NCBI GenBank assembly: GCA_041178545.1 | Contig: JBEGVB010000032.1 | Span: 1 to 59,807 of the forward strand | Source: JBEATZ01 sp041178545 | Lineage (GTDB): Bacteria; Planctomycetota; UBA1135; UBA2386 | Direction: 5' to 3' | Length of the DNA: 59,807 nt | Shown here: positions 51,777 through 59,807 of the stretch, piece by piece | Layout of the letters: each line of letters opens with the position of its first letter | Numbering within the stretch: the stretch's first letter is position 1 | Notes under the pieces: model-generated | The model's database searches: none | What the model was told of the DNA's origin: nothing | Seen by the model: the letters and a program-made list of their open reading frames with translations, nothing else | Program-made: the position numbers and the translations under genes

Positions 51777-51827
51777 CCGCGCCGAGGCGAGGCGTCCGGG
51801 GCGCTTGCGGCTAGCATCCGCCGCCGC

Positions 51828-53426
51828 ATGAAGACCGCAACGCGACGCGTCCCCTTCCCCGCACTCGCACCGCTGCTCCTCGCCTCCCTGCTGCACGCCC
51901 AGCAGCCGCAGGTGGTGCCACCCGCCCCGCCCGAGACCGTCGACGACGCAGCGGTGGCCTTCTTCCTCGAGGAGGGCCTGCAACGGTCGCAGGTGATGGA
52001 GCTCCTGAGCTGGATCACCGACGTCCACGGTCCGCGCGTCACCGGGTCGCCCAACCTGCGCCGCGCCCAGAAGTGGGCTGTCGAGCAGTTCGGCAGGATG
52101 GGCCTCGTCAATGCGCGCACCGAGGAATGGGGCCCGTTCGGGCGCGGCTGGCAGTGCGACCACGTGAGCCTCTCGGTGGTCGGGGAGAACCCCTGGCCGG
52201 TGCTCGGCCACGCCAAGGTCTGGTCGCCCGGCTTCGACGGCAGGGTCGAGGCCGAGGTCGTCGACGCCGCGTCGATGACCGCACAGCAGCTCGAGGCCGC
52301 CGACATCGACGGCAAGATCGTGCTGCTGGACCTGCCGCGCACGGTGACCGAGCCCTTCGATGCGCCGAGCCGCCGCCTCACCCCGGAGGAACTGCTGCGC
52401 ATGGCAGACCAGCAGCGCAGCGAGGCCGCTGCCGCCGGCACCCGCGCCGTGGAGGCACTGCAGCAGAACGACTTCCGCATGGGGTTCCAGCGCCGTGGCC
52501 AGATGATGGAGATCATCCACCGCAAGAAGCCGCTGGCGCTGCTCGACCGCGGCGCGAAGGGCGACTACGGGACCCTCTTCGTCGCAGGCGCGACTGCCAA
52601 GGGCAACGCGAGCGCGCGCGCGGCGGACGCCGCCGTGGTGCCGCAGTTCACCATCGCCGTGGAGCACTACAACCGCATGTGCCGGTTGCTGCAGAAGGGT
52701 CTGCCGGTGCGGATGGCGCTCGAACTGCGCGTGACCTTCTCCAACGAGAAGCTGGAGGACTACAACGTGCTGGCGGACATCCCCGGGGCAGACCCGGCGA
52801 TCGGCAACCAGCTCGCCATGGTCGGTGCGCACTTCGACAGCTGGCAGTCCGGCACCGGAACCACCGACAACGGCTGTGGCAGCGCAGTCGTGATGGAGGC
52901 CGCGCGCCTCGTGGCCGCATGGTGCGCGAAGTCCGGCCAGAAGCCCCGCCGCACCATCCGCGCCGCCCTGTGGAGCGGTGAGGAACAGGGCCTGATGGGC
53001 TCGCGCGCCCACGTGGCAAGGCACCTCGGCACCGCCGCCCAGCCCGGCCCCGAGCACGCCCTCGTGTCCGGGTACTTCAACCTCGACAACGGGACCGGCC
53101 GCATCCGCGGCGTCTACCTGCAGGGCAACGAGGCCGTCGCACCGGTGTTCCGCAGCTGGCTGCGTCCTTTCCACTCGCACGGCGCCTCGACGGTGACCCT
53201 CGACGACACCGGCGGAACCGACCACCTCGCGTTCCACGCCGTGGGCGTGCCCGGGTTCCAGTTCATCCAGGACCCGGTCAGCTACTCCACGCGCACCCAC
53301 CACTCCAACATGGACCTGTGGGACCATGCGGTGGCCGACGACCTGAAGCAGGCCTCGGTCATCATGGCCTCGTTCGTCTGGCACACGGCACAGCGCGAGG
53401 CGATGCTGCCGCGCAAGGGTCGCTGA
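51828..53426 (+). CDS. Secreted M28-family metallopeptidase
   Basis: Zinc aminopeptidase-like protein, 532 residues. An N-terminal signal peptide (LAPLLLASLLHA, then AQQP) directs export. A PA-domain-like insert (residues about 130-270) precedes the catalytic domain: H335 and the following Asp in GAHFDSW, DNGCGSAVVMEAA, the Glu pair in WSGEEQGLMGS, Asp in FNLDNGTG, and the final His in RTHHSNMD. Family M28 cleaves N-terminal residues or dipeptides. It follows the PLP gene by 51 bases on the same strand, so co-transcription is possible. Confidence 0.93.
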   Translation: MKTATRRVPFPALAPLLLASLLHAQQPQVVPPAPPETVDDAAVAFFLEEGLQRSQVMELLSWITDVHGPRVTGSPNLRRAQKWAVEQFGRMGLVNARTEEWGPFGRGWQCDHVSLSVVGENPWPVLGHAKVWSPGFDGRVEAEVVDAASMTAQQLEAADIDGKIVLLDLPRTVTEPFDAPSRRLTPEELLRMADQQRSEAAAAGTRAVEALQQNDFRMGFQRRGQMMEIIHRKKPLALLDRGAKGDYGTLFVAGATAKGNASARAADAAVVPQFTIAVEHYNRMCRLLQKGLPVRMALELRVTFSNEKLEDYNVLADIPGADPAIGNQLAMVGAHFDSWQSGTGTTDNGCGSAVVMEAARLVAAWCAKSGQKPRRTIRAALWSGEEQGLMGSRAHVARHLGTAAQPGPEHALVSGYFNLDNGTGRIRGVYLQGNEAVAPVFRSWLRPFHSHGASTVTLDDTGGTDHLAFHAVGVPGFQFIQDPVSYSTRTHHSNMDLWDHAVADDLKQASVIMASFVWHTAQREAMLPRKGR

Positions 53427-53441
53427 ACCGCGCGGCCGAGC

Positions 53442-54053
53442 CTACGGCAGGCCCAGCCCGGCCACGACGATGCGCCCGCAGTGCGCGGGACCCGCCCCAC
53501 GCAGCATCCCCTGCTTGGGTGCCACGAACGTGACCGTCACGTCCGCCCGCACGGTGGCGCCCAGCGACTCGCCCGTGTCGCCGTGCAGTCCCGTGGGCAG
53601 GTCGACCGCGAGCCTCGGCCCGGCCGCGGCGTTCATGGTGCGCACCCAGGCGAGCGCGTCTCCGGCCAGCGGACGGGTGAGGCCGGTGCCGTGCATCGCG
53701 TCGACCCACACCGTGTCGGCAGGGAGGTCGTTCGGCAGCTCGGCACCCACGTGCACCGTGCGCCCGGCGGCGCGCAGGATGCGCAGCTGGAGCGCCGCGT
53801 CGGGGCTGCGCGCGGGGTTGGGCTCCGCCAGCAGGTGCACCCTTGCTCCCGGCCCGAGGTGACGGGCGGCCACGAGGCCGTCGCCGCCGTTGTTGCCCGG
53901 CCCGCACAGGACGACGAACCGGGTGCCCAGCCTGCGCGCCTCCTCGGCAACCGCCCGCCCGGCATTCTCCATCAGCAGCAAGGACGGCATCCCCAGCCGC
54001 TGCACTGCGTCGAGATCGACACCCCGGGCCTCCTCGACGGTGAGCGCCCTCAC
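53442..54053 (-). CDS. nnrE: NAD(P)H-hydrate epimerase (NnrE domain only)
   Basis: Epimerises R- to S-NAD(P)HX, a damaged cofactor, for repair. From GTG 54053 it has 203 residues, with MPSLLLMENAGRAVAEEA, the phosphate loop CGPGNNGGDGLVAARHL and DLPTGLHGDTGE. In many bacteria this domain is fused to the NnrD dehydratase; here it is alone, and no dehydratase is in the window. The GTG overlaps the recG stop (GTGA), so the two are coupled. Confidence 0.94.
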   Translation of the reverse strand: MRALTVEEARGVDLDAVQRLGMPSLLLMENAGRAVAEEARRLGTRFVVLCGPGNNGGDGLVAARHLGPGARVHLLAEPNPARSPDAALQLRILRAAGRTVHVGAELPNDLPADTVWVDAMHGTGLTRPLAGDALAWVRTMNAAAGPRLAVDLPTGLHGDTGESLGATVRADVTVTFVAPKQGMLRGAGPAHCGRIVVAGLGLP

Positions 54054-56011
54054 GGTTCGTCCTTCACCGCCTGACGGGCGCGGGAGAGCAGTTCGAGGTC
54101 CTCGACCGGGTCCAGTGCCCGCAGCTCGCTGAAGCCGCTCTGGGCGGTGCCGAGCAGTTCGCCGGAACCGCGGATGCGCAGGTCCTGTTCCGCCAGCACG
54201 AAGCCGTCCGTGGTCGAGCACAGCGCGCGCAGCCGCGGCGAGTCCTCGCCGCAGACGATGCAGAGCCCGCGCCGGGTGCCGCGACCGACACGGCCGCGCA
54301 GCTGGTGCAGGGTCGCGAGACCGAAGCGGTCCGCCCCTGCCACCACCATGAGCGTGGCATGGGGCACGTCGACACCCACCTCGAGCACCGTGGTCCCCAC
54401 CAGCACGTCGAACTCGCGCCTGCGGAACGCGTCGAGCACGGCCTGTCGCTCCTGCGCCGGCATGCGACCGTGCACGAGCCCGCAGCGGAACCGGGGTGCG
54501 AGCGTCGCGTGCATGCGCACCGCACCACCCTTCTCACCCTCCTCCCCCACGGCAGGGCAGACCACGAACACGCCCTCGCCACGGGCCACGGCTCCTTCGA
54601 CCGAACGCAGCGCACGCGGCCACCTTGCCTGCGGCAGGAAGTGGGCGCGCACCAGCCTCCGGCCCGGCGGCCGCTCGCGCAGCACGAGGGCATCGAGGTC
54701 GCCGAACATCGTGAGCGTGAGCGTGCGCGGGATCGGCGTCGCGGTCATCACCAGCACGTGCGGGTCGGCGCCCTTGCGCACCAGCTGCATGCGCTGTGCC
54801 ACGCCGAAGCGGTGCTGCTCGTCCACCACGACCAACCCGAGCCGGTGGAACGAGGTGGACTCGGACATGAGCGCATGGGTGCCGAACACGATGTGCACCG
54901 CACCGGACGCGAGCCCTTGCTCGACGAGACGCCTCTCGGCGGGCTTGCGCGAACCCGTGAGCAGCTCGACCCGCACCTCGCTGCCGGCGAGCCACCGCGA
55001 GACGACCTCGTGGTGCTGTTCTGCAAGCAGCTCGGTGGGCGCGAGGAAGGCGACCTGGGCCCCGCGCGCCACGGCGGCAAGCGATGCACAGACGGCGACG
55101 GCCGTCTTGCCGGTCCCGACGTCGCCCTGCAGCAGCACGCCCATGGGCGCCGGCCCACGCATCCGTGCGAAGACCTCCTCCACTGCGTGCTGCTGGCCGG
55201 CAGTGAGCACGAAGGGGATGCGCTTCAGGATCCGCTCGCGCAACCGCCCATCGACCTCCACCACGATGCCAGCCCGTCCAGCGCGTTGCCTGCGCGCACG
55301 CTCGACCCGCCGGAACAGGTGCACGGCCTCGCGCAGCGCGAAGTGGAGCCGTGCGTGCTCGTGCTGCTCGACGTCTGCTGGCTGGTGCATCGCGCACAGC
55401 AGCTGGTGCAGCGGTGCATCGTGTTCCTCCAGGTCGCCGGGCAGCGGCGGCAGCACGAGGCGCGAGCCGTCGACGTTGCGGATCGCGAGCTGGATCCAGT
55501 GCTGCAGGCGGGCGCCGGCGATCCCCTCGATCTCAGGGTAGTGCAGCTGCACGCCGCCGGTCGGAGCGGTGTCCGCGGCCAGCACGCGCGGCACCTTGAG
55601 CAGCCACTTCTTGCCCTTGCGCACCAGCTGGCCCTCGACGACCCGCTCGGTGCCCGCCGGCCACGCGTTGCGCAGCCACGGCTGGTTGAAGAACTGCGCC
55701 CCGAACACGGCGCCGTCTCGGGCGACGAACTCGACCGTCACCATCGACTTGCGCCCGGGCAGCCAGTTCAGCCGCGCGCCCCGTACCGCCCCGCGGATCC
55801 GCACGAGCTGGCCCTCGGCTTCCTCGGCGGGAGTGACCAGCTCGGTGAGTGCCTTGGCCCGCCTGGGGAAGAACTGGAGCAGGTCGACCAGGGTACGCAG
55901 GCCCGCTGCCTCCAGCCGTGCGGCCGTGGTGGGTCCCACCCCGGGCAGTACGTGCAGGCTGCCTGCTGGGTCCCATGGCACCGTCGGTTCTCGCGCAGGA
56001 GCTTTCGCCAC
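54050..56011 (-). CDS. recG: ATP-dependent DNA helicase RecG
   Basis: Remodels stalled forks and branched DNA. The 653-residue protein (GTG start at 56011) has the N-terminal wedge/OB domain (LPGVGPTTAARLEAAGL, LLQFFPRRAKAL), Walker A GDVGTGKTAVAV near residue 298, motif II DEQHRFGVAQR, TATPIPRTL and C-terminal DVLVGTTVLEVGVDVPHAT, QLRGRVGRG. It is at the short end of the family (about 680-700). It is divergent from the pyrophosphorylase gene with 64 bases between starts. Confidence 0.96.
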   Translation of the reverse strand: MAKAPAREPTVPWDPAGSLHVLPGVGPTTAARLEAAGLRTLVDLLQFFPRRAKALTELVTPAEEAEGQLVRIRGAVRGARLNWLPGRKSMVTVEFVARDGAVFGAQFFNQPWLRNAWPAGTERVVEGQLVRKGKKWLLKVPRVLAADTAPTGGVQLHYPEIEGIAGARLQHWIQLAIRNVDGSRLVLPPLPGDLEEHDAPLHQLLCAMHQPADVEQHEHARLHFALREAVHLFRRVERARRQRAGRAGIVVEVDGRLRERILKRIPFVLTAGQQHAVEEVFARMRGPAPMGVLLQGDVGTGKTAVAVCASLAAVARGAQVAFLAPTELLAEQHHEVVSRWLAGSEVRVELLTGSRKPAERRLVEQGLASGAVHIVFGTHALMSESTSFHRLGLVVVDEQHRFGVAQRMQLVRKGADPHVLVMTATPIPRTLTLTMFGDLDALVLRERPPGRRLVRAHFLPQARWPRALRSVEGAVARGEGVFVVCPAVGEEGEKGGAVRMHATLAPRFRCGLVHGRMPAQERQAVLDAFRRREFDVLVGTTVLEVGVDVPHATLMVVAGADRFGLATLHQLRGRVGRGTRRGLCIVCGEDSPRLRALCSTTDGFVLAEQDLRIRGSGELLGTAQSGFSELRALDPVEDLELLSRARQAVKDEP

Positions 56012-56075
56012 TGGTGCCGTAGATACCGCCTGCGCGCTCGCGGCGAAACGTCCGTGCAGCTACCCTTCCTCCGCT

Positions 56076-57188
56076 GTGGCAGCACTGACACCAGACCAAC
56101 TGTCCTGGCTCGAGCGGTACGGGTTCGACCAGAAGCTGTTCGCGTCGTGGCAGAAGGCCGTGAAGTCGGGCGCCTTCTCCCCGGAGAACAACGTCCTCCG
56201 TGCCACCATCGACGCACCGGAGCCGGGATCGATCCTCAGCCTCCCGGGCGGCAGCACCAAGGCCGGCAAGGAGCTGGCCCGGCTCGGGGCGGAAGCCATC
56301 GGCCGCGGCGAGCTCGGCGTGGTGGTCCTCAACGGCGGCATGGCCACCCGCTTCGGCGGCGTGGTGAAGGGCACCGTGCCGGTCCTCACCAAGGAACGCA
56401 GCTTCCTCGCCCTCGCCTTCGAGGACGTGCTGCGCGCCCAGAAGGAGCACGGCGGACGCATCCAGGTGTTCCTGATGAACTCGTTCGCCACCGAGCAACA
56501 GACGCGCGAACACCTCACGGAGCACGACTGGTTCGGCCTCGACCCGGCCCAGGTCCACATGTTCAACCAGTTCGTCTCGGTGCGCATGACCCGCGACGGC
56601 AAGCCGGTCCTCGGTGCCGACGGCAAGGTCAGCGCCTACGGACCCGGACACGGCGACTTCGCGGGGGCGTTCCGCTCGAGCGGCTGCCTCGCGCGGTTCC
56701 TCGCCGCCGGCGGCAAGTGGCTGCTGGTGCGCAACGTCGACAACCTGGGTGCGCGCATCAGTGCGACGCTGCTCGGCCACCACGTGAAGTCGGCAAAGCA
56801 GATGACCGTCGAGCTGGCGCCCAAGTGGCCCGGTGACGTGGGCGGTGCGCCCTATGTCGTCGACGGCAAGCTGCAGCTCGTGGAACACATCCGGTTCCCC
56901 GAGGGCTTCAAGCCGGACATCGTGCAGGTCTTCAACACCAACACGTTCTGGTTCAGCGCCGCGGCCCTCGACCGCGAGTTCTCGCTCAACCGGTACTACG
57001 TCGAGAAGAAGGCCGAGGACAAGAAGGTCGTGCAGATCGAGCACCTCATCGGCGAGATGAGCCTGCACCTCGACTGCAGCTACCTGCAGGTGCGCCGCAG
57101 CGGCAAGGACAACCGGTTCTTCCCCATCAAGACGCCCGACGACCTCGCGGCCGCTCGCGAGGAGATCGCCGACCTCTACGGCGCCTGA
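56076..57188 (+). CDS. UDPGP-type UTP-sugar-1-phosphate uridylyltransferase
   Basis: Nucleotidyltransferase of the eukaryote-like UDPGP family, 370 residues from the GTG at 56076. It has a Gly-rich nucleotide loop LNGGMATRFGGVVKGTVPV near residue 85, RNVDNLGARIS, DGKLQLVEHI and the family's VFNTNTFWFSAAAL block. It probably makes UDP-glucose or a related UDP-sugar; it is not the bacterial GalU type. The specific sugar cannot be read from the sequence. Converges on the hydrolase gene with 15 bases between stops. Confidence 0.85.
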   Translation: MAALTPDQLSWLERYGFDQKLFASWQKAVKSGAFSPENNVLRATIDAPEPGSILSLPGGSTKAGKELARLGAEAIGRGELGVVVLNGGMATRFGGVVKGTVPVLTKERSFLALAFEDVLRAQKEHGGRIQVFLMNSFATEQQTREHLTEHDWFGLDPAQVHMFNQFVSVRMTRDGKPVLGADGKVSAYGPGHGDFAGAFRSSGCLARFLAAGGKWLLVRNVDNLGARISATLLGHHVKSAKQMTVELAPKWPGDVGGAPYVVDGKLQLVEHIRFPEGFKPDIVQVFNTNTFWFSAAALDREFSLNRYYVEKKAEDKKVVQIEHLIGEMSLHLDCSYLQVRRSGKDNRFFPIKTPDDLAAAREEIADLYGA

Positions 57189-57203
57189 GGCCTGCGAAGG
57201 GGC

Positions 57204-58406
57204 TCAGTTGACGACGCGCAGCTGCGCCACCGTGCCGAGCCGGATGTCGCCACCCACCGTGCCGTAGGCCTGCACCGGCAGCACCACGCCCACGAGGCCG
57301 GGGTCCGCTGGCACGGCAACCGAACCGTCGTAGCGCTTCTCGGCCCCGGCAAAGCCGCTGAACGCGACGAAGGCAGAGGGCCCGTCCAGCAGCAGGTCGC
57401 CGAACGGGGTCGGCGTCGGACCGGCACCCATGCCTGCAGCAGCAATGCCGCCGCATGCGCCGGGCTCGCTGCCGAACGACACGCGGGTCGTGGTTCCGGG
57501 GCGCAAGGCACCTGCGGGCCATACCGTGGGCACCTGCCACTGGTGCGTGAGGGACACGAGGCGCGTCTCGCTGCGCGCAGGCGGCCCCACCACCTGGTCG
57601 AGTCCCTGCGGGTTGCCGCGCAGCACCCAGTCGAACATGCCCAGCGTCACCGACTTGGCGCGCTCGTAGGAAGGGTTGCTGCTGGCGGTCCCGAACAGCG
57701 CGTACCCGCACACGTTGGTGTGGTTGCACTCGTTGTTGAGCACGTAGAGGGCCTTCACGCCGCGCCACGCCGACAGGGAGTCGTAGTAGGGCTGGCCGTT
57801 GGAGGCGAGCGGCGTGATCGTGTCACCGGTGCCGGTGACCACGGCCATGGGCACCTGGACCAGCGCAGCGTTGTTGCCGCGCGGGGGGACAGGAGCGAGA
57901 CCGACGCCACAGCGGAACCCGGGGTTGTTGGCGAGCACGTTGCCCACGTTGCCGCCGCCCATCGAGTGGCCGACCATCCCGGCACGCGACATGTCGAGCG
58001 CCCCGTTGAAGGGACTCGCGCCGTCCGCGTTGAGCGCCACCAGCGCCGGGTACTGCGCCCGGCCATCGTACTCCTGCCCCTGGTTGTCGAACTGCATCGT
58101 GTTGTGGGCCACCACCACGTAGCCCGCCGCGGCGATGTCGCGGCACAGCAGCACGTAGTTGTTGCCCAGTGCCGAGAACCCGTGCAGGAACACCACCACG
58201 GGCCAGCCGCCCTGCTGGGCGAGCACCGGCACGTTGGAACCCGACGTCGCCGCCGGGTAGTGCATGCGCACCGCGATGCTGGCCGAGCCCTGCCCGGTGG
58301 TGTTGGTGAGCGACAGGTCGCGCGTGCCCACGGGGTAGGGCGCCTGGGCGAGCAGCCCCTGGGCCAGCACGGCAGCGAGGAGCACGGGGGCAAACGGGCT
58401 TTTCAT
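57204..58406 (-). CDS. Secreted alpha/beta hydrolase (dienelactone hydrolase/cutinase-like)
   Basis: Exported serine hydrolase, 400 residues, with a signal peptide (VLLAAVLAQGLLAQAP). The alpha/beta core has oxyanion-hole HGF, nucleophile S148 in GHSMGGGN, Asp195 in GTGDTITP and His229 in NECNHTNVCG. This fold group includes PET hydrolases, cutinases and chlorophyllase-like enzymes, acting on esters. A C-terminal beta-rich module (residues about 300-400) contains VPADPGLVGVVLPVQAYG, resembling a segment I recall in planctomycete secreted proteins. Substrate unknown. A longer upstream reading frame exists, but the signal peptide supports this ATG. Confidence 0.85.
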   Translation of the reverse strand: MKSPFAPVLLAAVLAQGLLAQAPYPVGTRDLSLTNTTGQGSASIAVRMHYPAATSGSNVPVLAQQGGWPVVVFLHGFSALGNNYVLLCRDIAAAGYVVVAHNTMQFDNQGQEYDGRAQYPALVALNADGASPFNGALDMSRAGMVGHSMGGGNVGNVLANNPGFRCGVGLAPVPPRGNNAALVQVPMAVVTGTGDTITPLASNGQPYYDSLSAWRGVKALYVLNNECNHTNVCGYALFGTASSNPSYERAKSVTLGMFDWVLRGNPQGLDQVVGPPARSETRLVSLTHQWQVPTVWPAGALRPGTTTRVSFGSEPGACGGIAAAGMGAGPTPTPFGDLLLDGPSAFVAFSGFAGAEKRYDGSVAVPADPGLVGVVLPVQAYGTVGGDIRLGTVAQLRVVN

Positions 58407-58524
58407 GGGGAGCACCTTCGCAGCTTGCCACACGTCGGTTGCCGGGGACGGCACAAAGCCGTGCGGCGGGGCGTAGCAGGGCGGTGAACTACCGCCGCAC
58501 GGGACACGGACGCATGATGTCCCG

Positions 58525-59807
58525 ATGCGGTTCCCCGTCCCGGCCCTGCTCCTCCTGACCGCCTCGGTCCTGGCCCCGGCCCACCTGGCAAGGGCCCAGG
58601 ACCGGCCACCCAACATCGTCCACATCATCGCCGACGACGTGGGCTGGGACGACCTCGGCTGCTACGGCGCGAAGGACCTCGCCACGCCCAACCTCGACCG
58701 CCTCGCGGCCGAGGGCGTGCGCATGACGTCGTTCTACGCGCCGCACTCGACGTGCACGGCCACCCGCGCCGCCCTCATGACCGGCTGCTACGCGCAGCGC
58801 GTGTCGCTGCCGACCGTGCTGTTCCCGAACAGCACGCAGGGTCTGAGCGCAGAAGAGGTCACGATCGCCGAGCTGCTGCAGCAGCGCGGCTACGCCACGG
58901 CGCTCGTGGGCAAGTGGCACCTCGGGCACCTGGATCCGTTCCTTCCCACTCGGCACGGCTTCGACCTCTTCTTCGGCATCCCCTATCCCAATGACCACGT
59001 GCCCGAGCGGCTCGACAAGGAAGGCCGCACGCGCGGCTTCCCGCCGATGCCGCTGTACGAGCAGGAACGCATCGTCGAGCAGCCGGCGCAGATGGCCACT
59101 TTGCCGGACCGCTTCACCGAGCGAGCCGTCGCGTTCATCGCCAGCAACAAGGACAAGCCCTTCTACCTGCAGTACTCGAACATCGAGACCCACACGCCGT
59201 GGCTGACGAGCCGGCAGTTCCACTACCAATCGAAGGCTGGCGTCTACGGCGACGCCGTCCAGTGCCTCGACTGGTCGGTGGGCCGCATCCTCGACGCACT
59301 GGAGCAGCACGGCCTGACCGGCAACACGCTGGTGGTGTTCCAGTCCGACAACGGCCCGCTGGTGCACGAGTACCCCGAGCTCGAACGCATCTACGGCCAC
59401 GCGGCAGCCGTCGACACGAAGCGCCCCCATGCGCTCCGCGAGGGCAAGTACCAGTCGCGCTTCGAGGGCGGCACGCGCGTGGCAGGACTGGCCCGCTGGC
59501 CGGGGAGGATCCCTGCCGGCTCCACCACCGACGCAATCATCGCCGGGTTCGACTGGTACCCCACGTTTGCCGCCGTCGCCGGCGCAGCGCTGCCGAAGGA
59601 CCGGGTGATCGACGGCACCAACGTGATCTCGCTGCTCGACCCAGTCATGAGTCCGCAGGCGCCTGCACGCGAGGTGCTGTGGTTCCACGAGGGCTTCCGC
59701 CTCGTGGCCGTGCGCTGGAAGGACTGGAAGTACGTGCTGCCGCGCGGCCCCAAGGGCACCGCGCAGCTCTACGACCTGGCGAAGGACCTGGGCGAGACCA
59801 CGGACGT
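58525..59807 (+). CDS. Secreted Cys-type sulfatase, truncated by the window end
   Basis: Formylglycine-dependent sulfatase; 427 residues are visible and the 3' end lies outside the window. The signal peptide (MRFPVPALLLLTASVLA) is followed by IVHIIADDVGWDDLGCYGA, the metal-binding start. The maturation motif is C77-T-A-T-R in HSTCTATRAALMTGCY, with Ala at the third position instead of Pro, permitted by the C-x-[PA]-x-R rule. GKWHLGHL, DNGP and the C-terminal LYDLAKDLGE are standard. It would hydrolyse sulfate esters in the periplasm or outside; substrate unknown. FGE must be supplied from elsewhere. Confidence 0.95.
   Translation, partial: MRFPVPALLLLTASVLAPAHLARAQDRPPNIVHIIADDVGWDDLGCYGAKDLATPNLDRLAAEGVRMTSFYAPHSTCTATRAALMTGCYAQRVSLPTVLFPNSTQGLSAEEVTIAELLQQRGYATALVGKWHLGHLDPFLPTRHGFDLFFGIPYPNDHVPERLDKEGRTRGFPPMPLYEQERIVEQPAQMATLPDRFTERAVAFIASNKDKPFYLQYSNIETHTPWLTSRQFHYQSKAGVYGDAVQCLDWSVGRILDALEQHGLTGNTLVVFQSDNGPLVHEYPELERIYGHAAAVDTKRPHALREGKYQSRFEGGTRVAGLARWPGRIPAGSTTDAIIAGFDWYPTFAAVAGAALPKDRVIDGTNVISLLDPVMSPQAPAREVLWFHEGFRLVAVRWKDWKYVLPRGPKGTAQLYDLAKDLGETTD

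Noticed and set aside
50133..53384. Long minus-strand frame opposite the PLP and M28 genes
   Set aside because: Antisense to two well-supported genes, His/Val/Ala-rich with no domain.

Overview
High-G+C bacterial chromosome segment dominated by one of the most conserved gene clusters in bacteria. The best fit is a member of the Planctomycetota, perhaps one of the lineages outside the well-studied families. Support comes from a eukaryote-like UDPGP-type uridylyltransferase, a Cys-type secreted sulfatase, an N-acetylornithine carbamoyltransferase-type enzyme, sigma-54, a divergent EF-G next to the str genes, an EF-Tu with a rewritten switch I, and a C-terminal module on a secreted hydrolase that resembles those I recall from planctomycete exported proteins. 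The assignment is inference; no rRNA gene is present.

Layout. (1) 1-7226, minus strand: a small membrane protein, rpoN, hrpB, recR, a YbaB/EbfC protein and dnaX, tightly packed. (2) 7384-8515: tRNA-Ser(GGA), the small SRP RNA, tRNA-Ser(CGA) and tadA. With dnaX-ybaB-recR this recalls the tRNA-Ser/tadA/scr/dnaX/yaaK/recR region of Bacillus. (3) 8551-15432: carbamoyltransferase, an NAD-dependent SDR, a divergent serine-palmitoyltransferase-like PLP enzyme, and dnaE. (4) 15477-46535, minus strand: about 31 kb of information-processing genes. In transcription order these are tRNA-Thr(TGT), tRNA-Tyr, tRNA-Gly, tRNA-Thr(GGT), tuf, tRNA-Trp, secE, nusG, rplK, rplA, rplJ, rplL, rpoB, rpoC, rpsL, rpsG, an EF-G paralogue, rpsJ, rplD, rplW, rplB, rpsS, rplV, rpsC, rplP, rpmC, rpsQ, rplN, rplX, rplE, rpsN, rpsH, rplF, rplR, rpsE, rplO, secY, adk, infA, rpmJ, rpsM, rpsK, rpsD, rpoA, rplQ. 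Three sigma70-like promoters (before the tRNA-tuf unit, rpsL and rpsJ) and two intrinsic terminators (after rpsG and rplQ) divide it into units. (5) 46532-59807: aroC overlapping a response regulator, a MutS2 lacking the Smr domain, a trans-sulfuration PLP enzyme, a secreted M28 peptidase, nnrE/recG, a UDP-sugar pyrophosphorylase, a secreted alpha/beta hydrolase, and a sulfatase cut by the window end.

The translation and transcription genes form a coherent growth-rate module. The departures from the usual plan are more telling than the genes themselves: rplC, rpmD and map are missing from their usual slots; the EF-G copy lacks canonical domain IV tip motifs and sits behind a terminator; EF-Tu has Ala in place of the P-loop Asp; S12 carries the K88R state known from streptomycin resistance. 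No mobile element, CRISPR array, prophage or clearly novel multi-gene system was found. No gene-free stretch exceeds 300 bases; the longest (about 240 bases, before rplK and before rpoB) hold structured RNA candidates.
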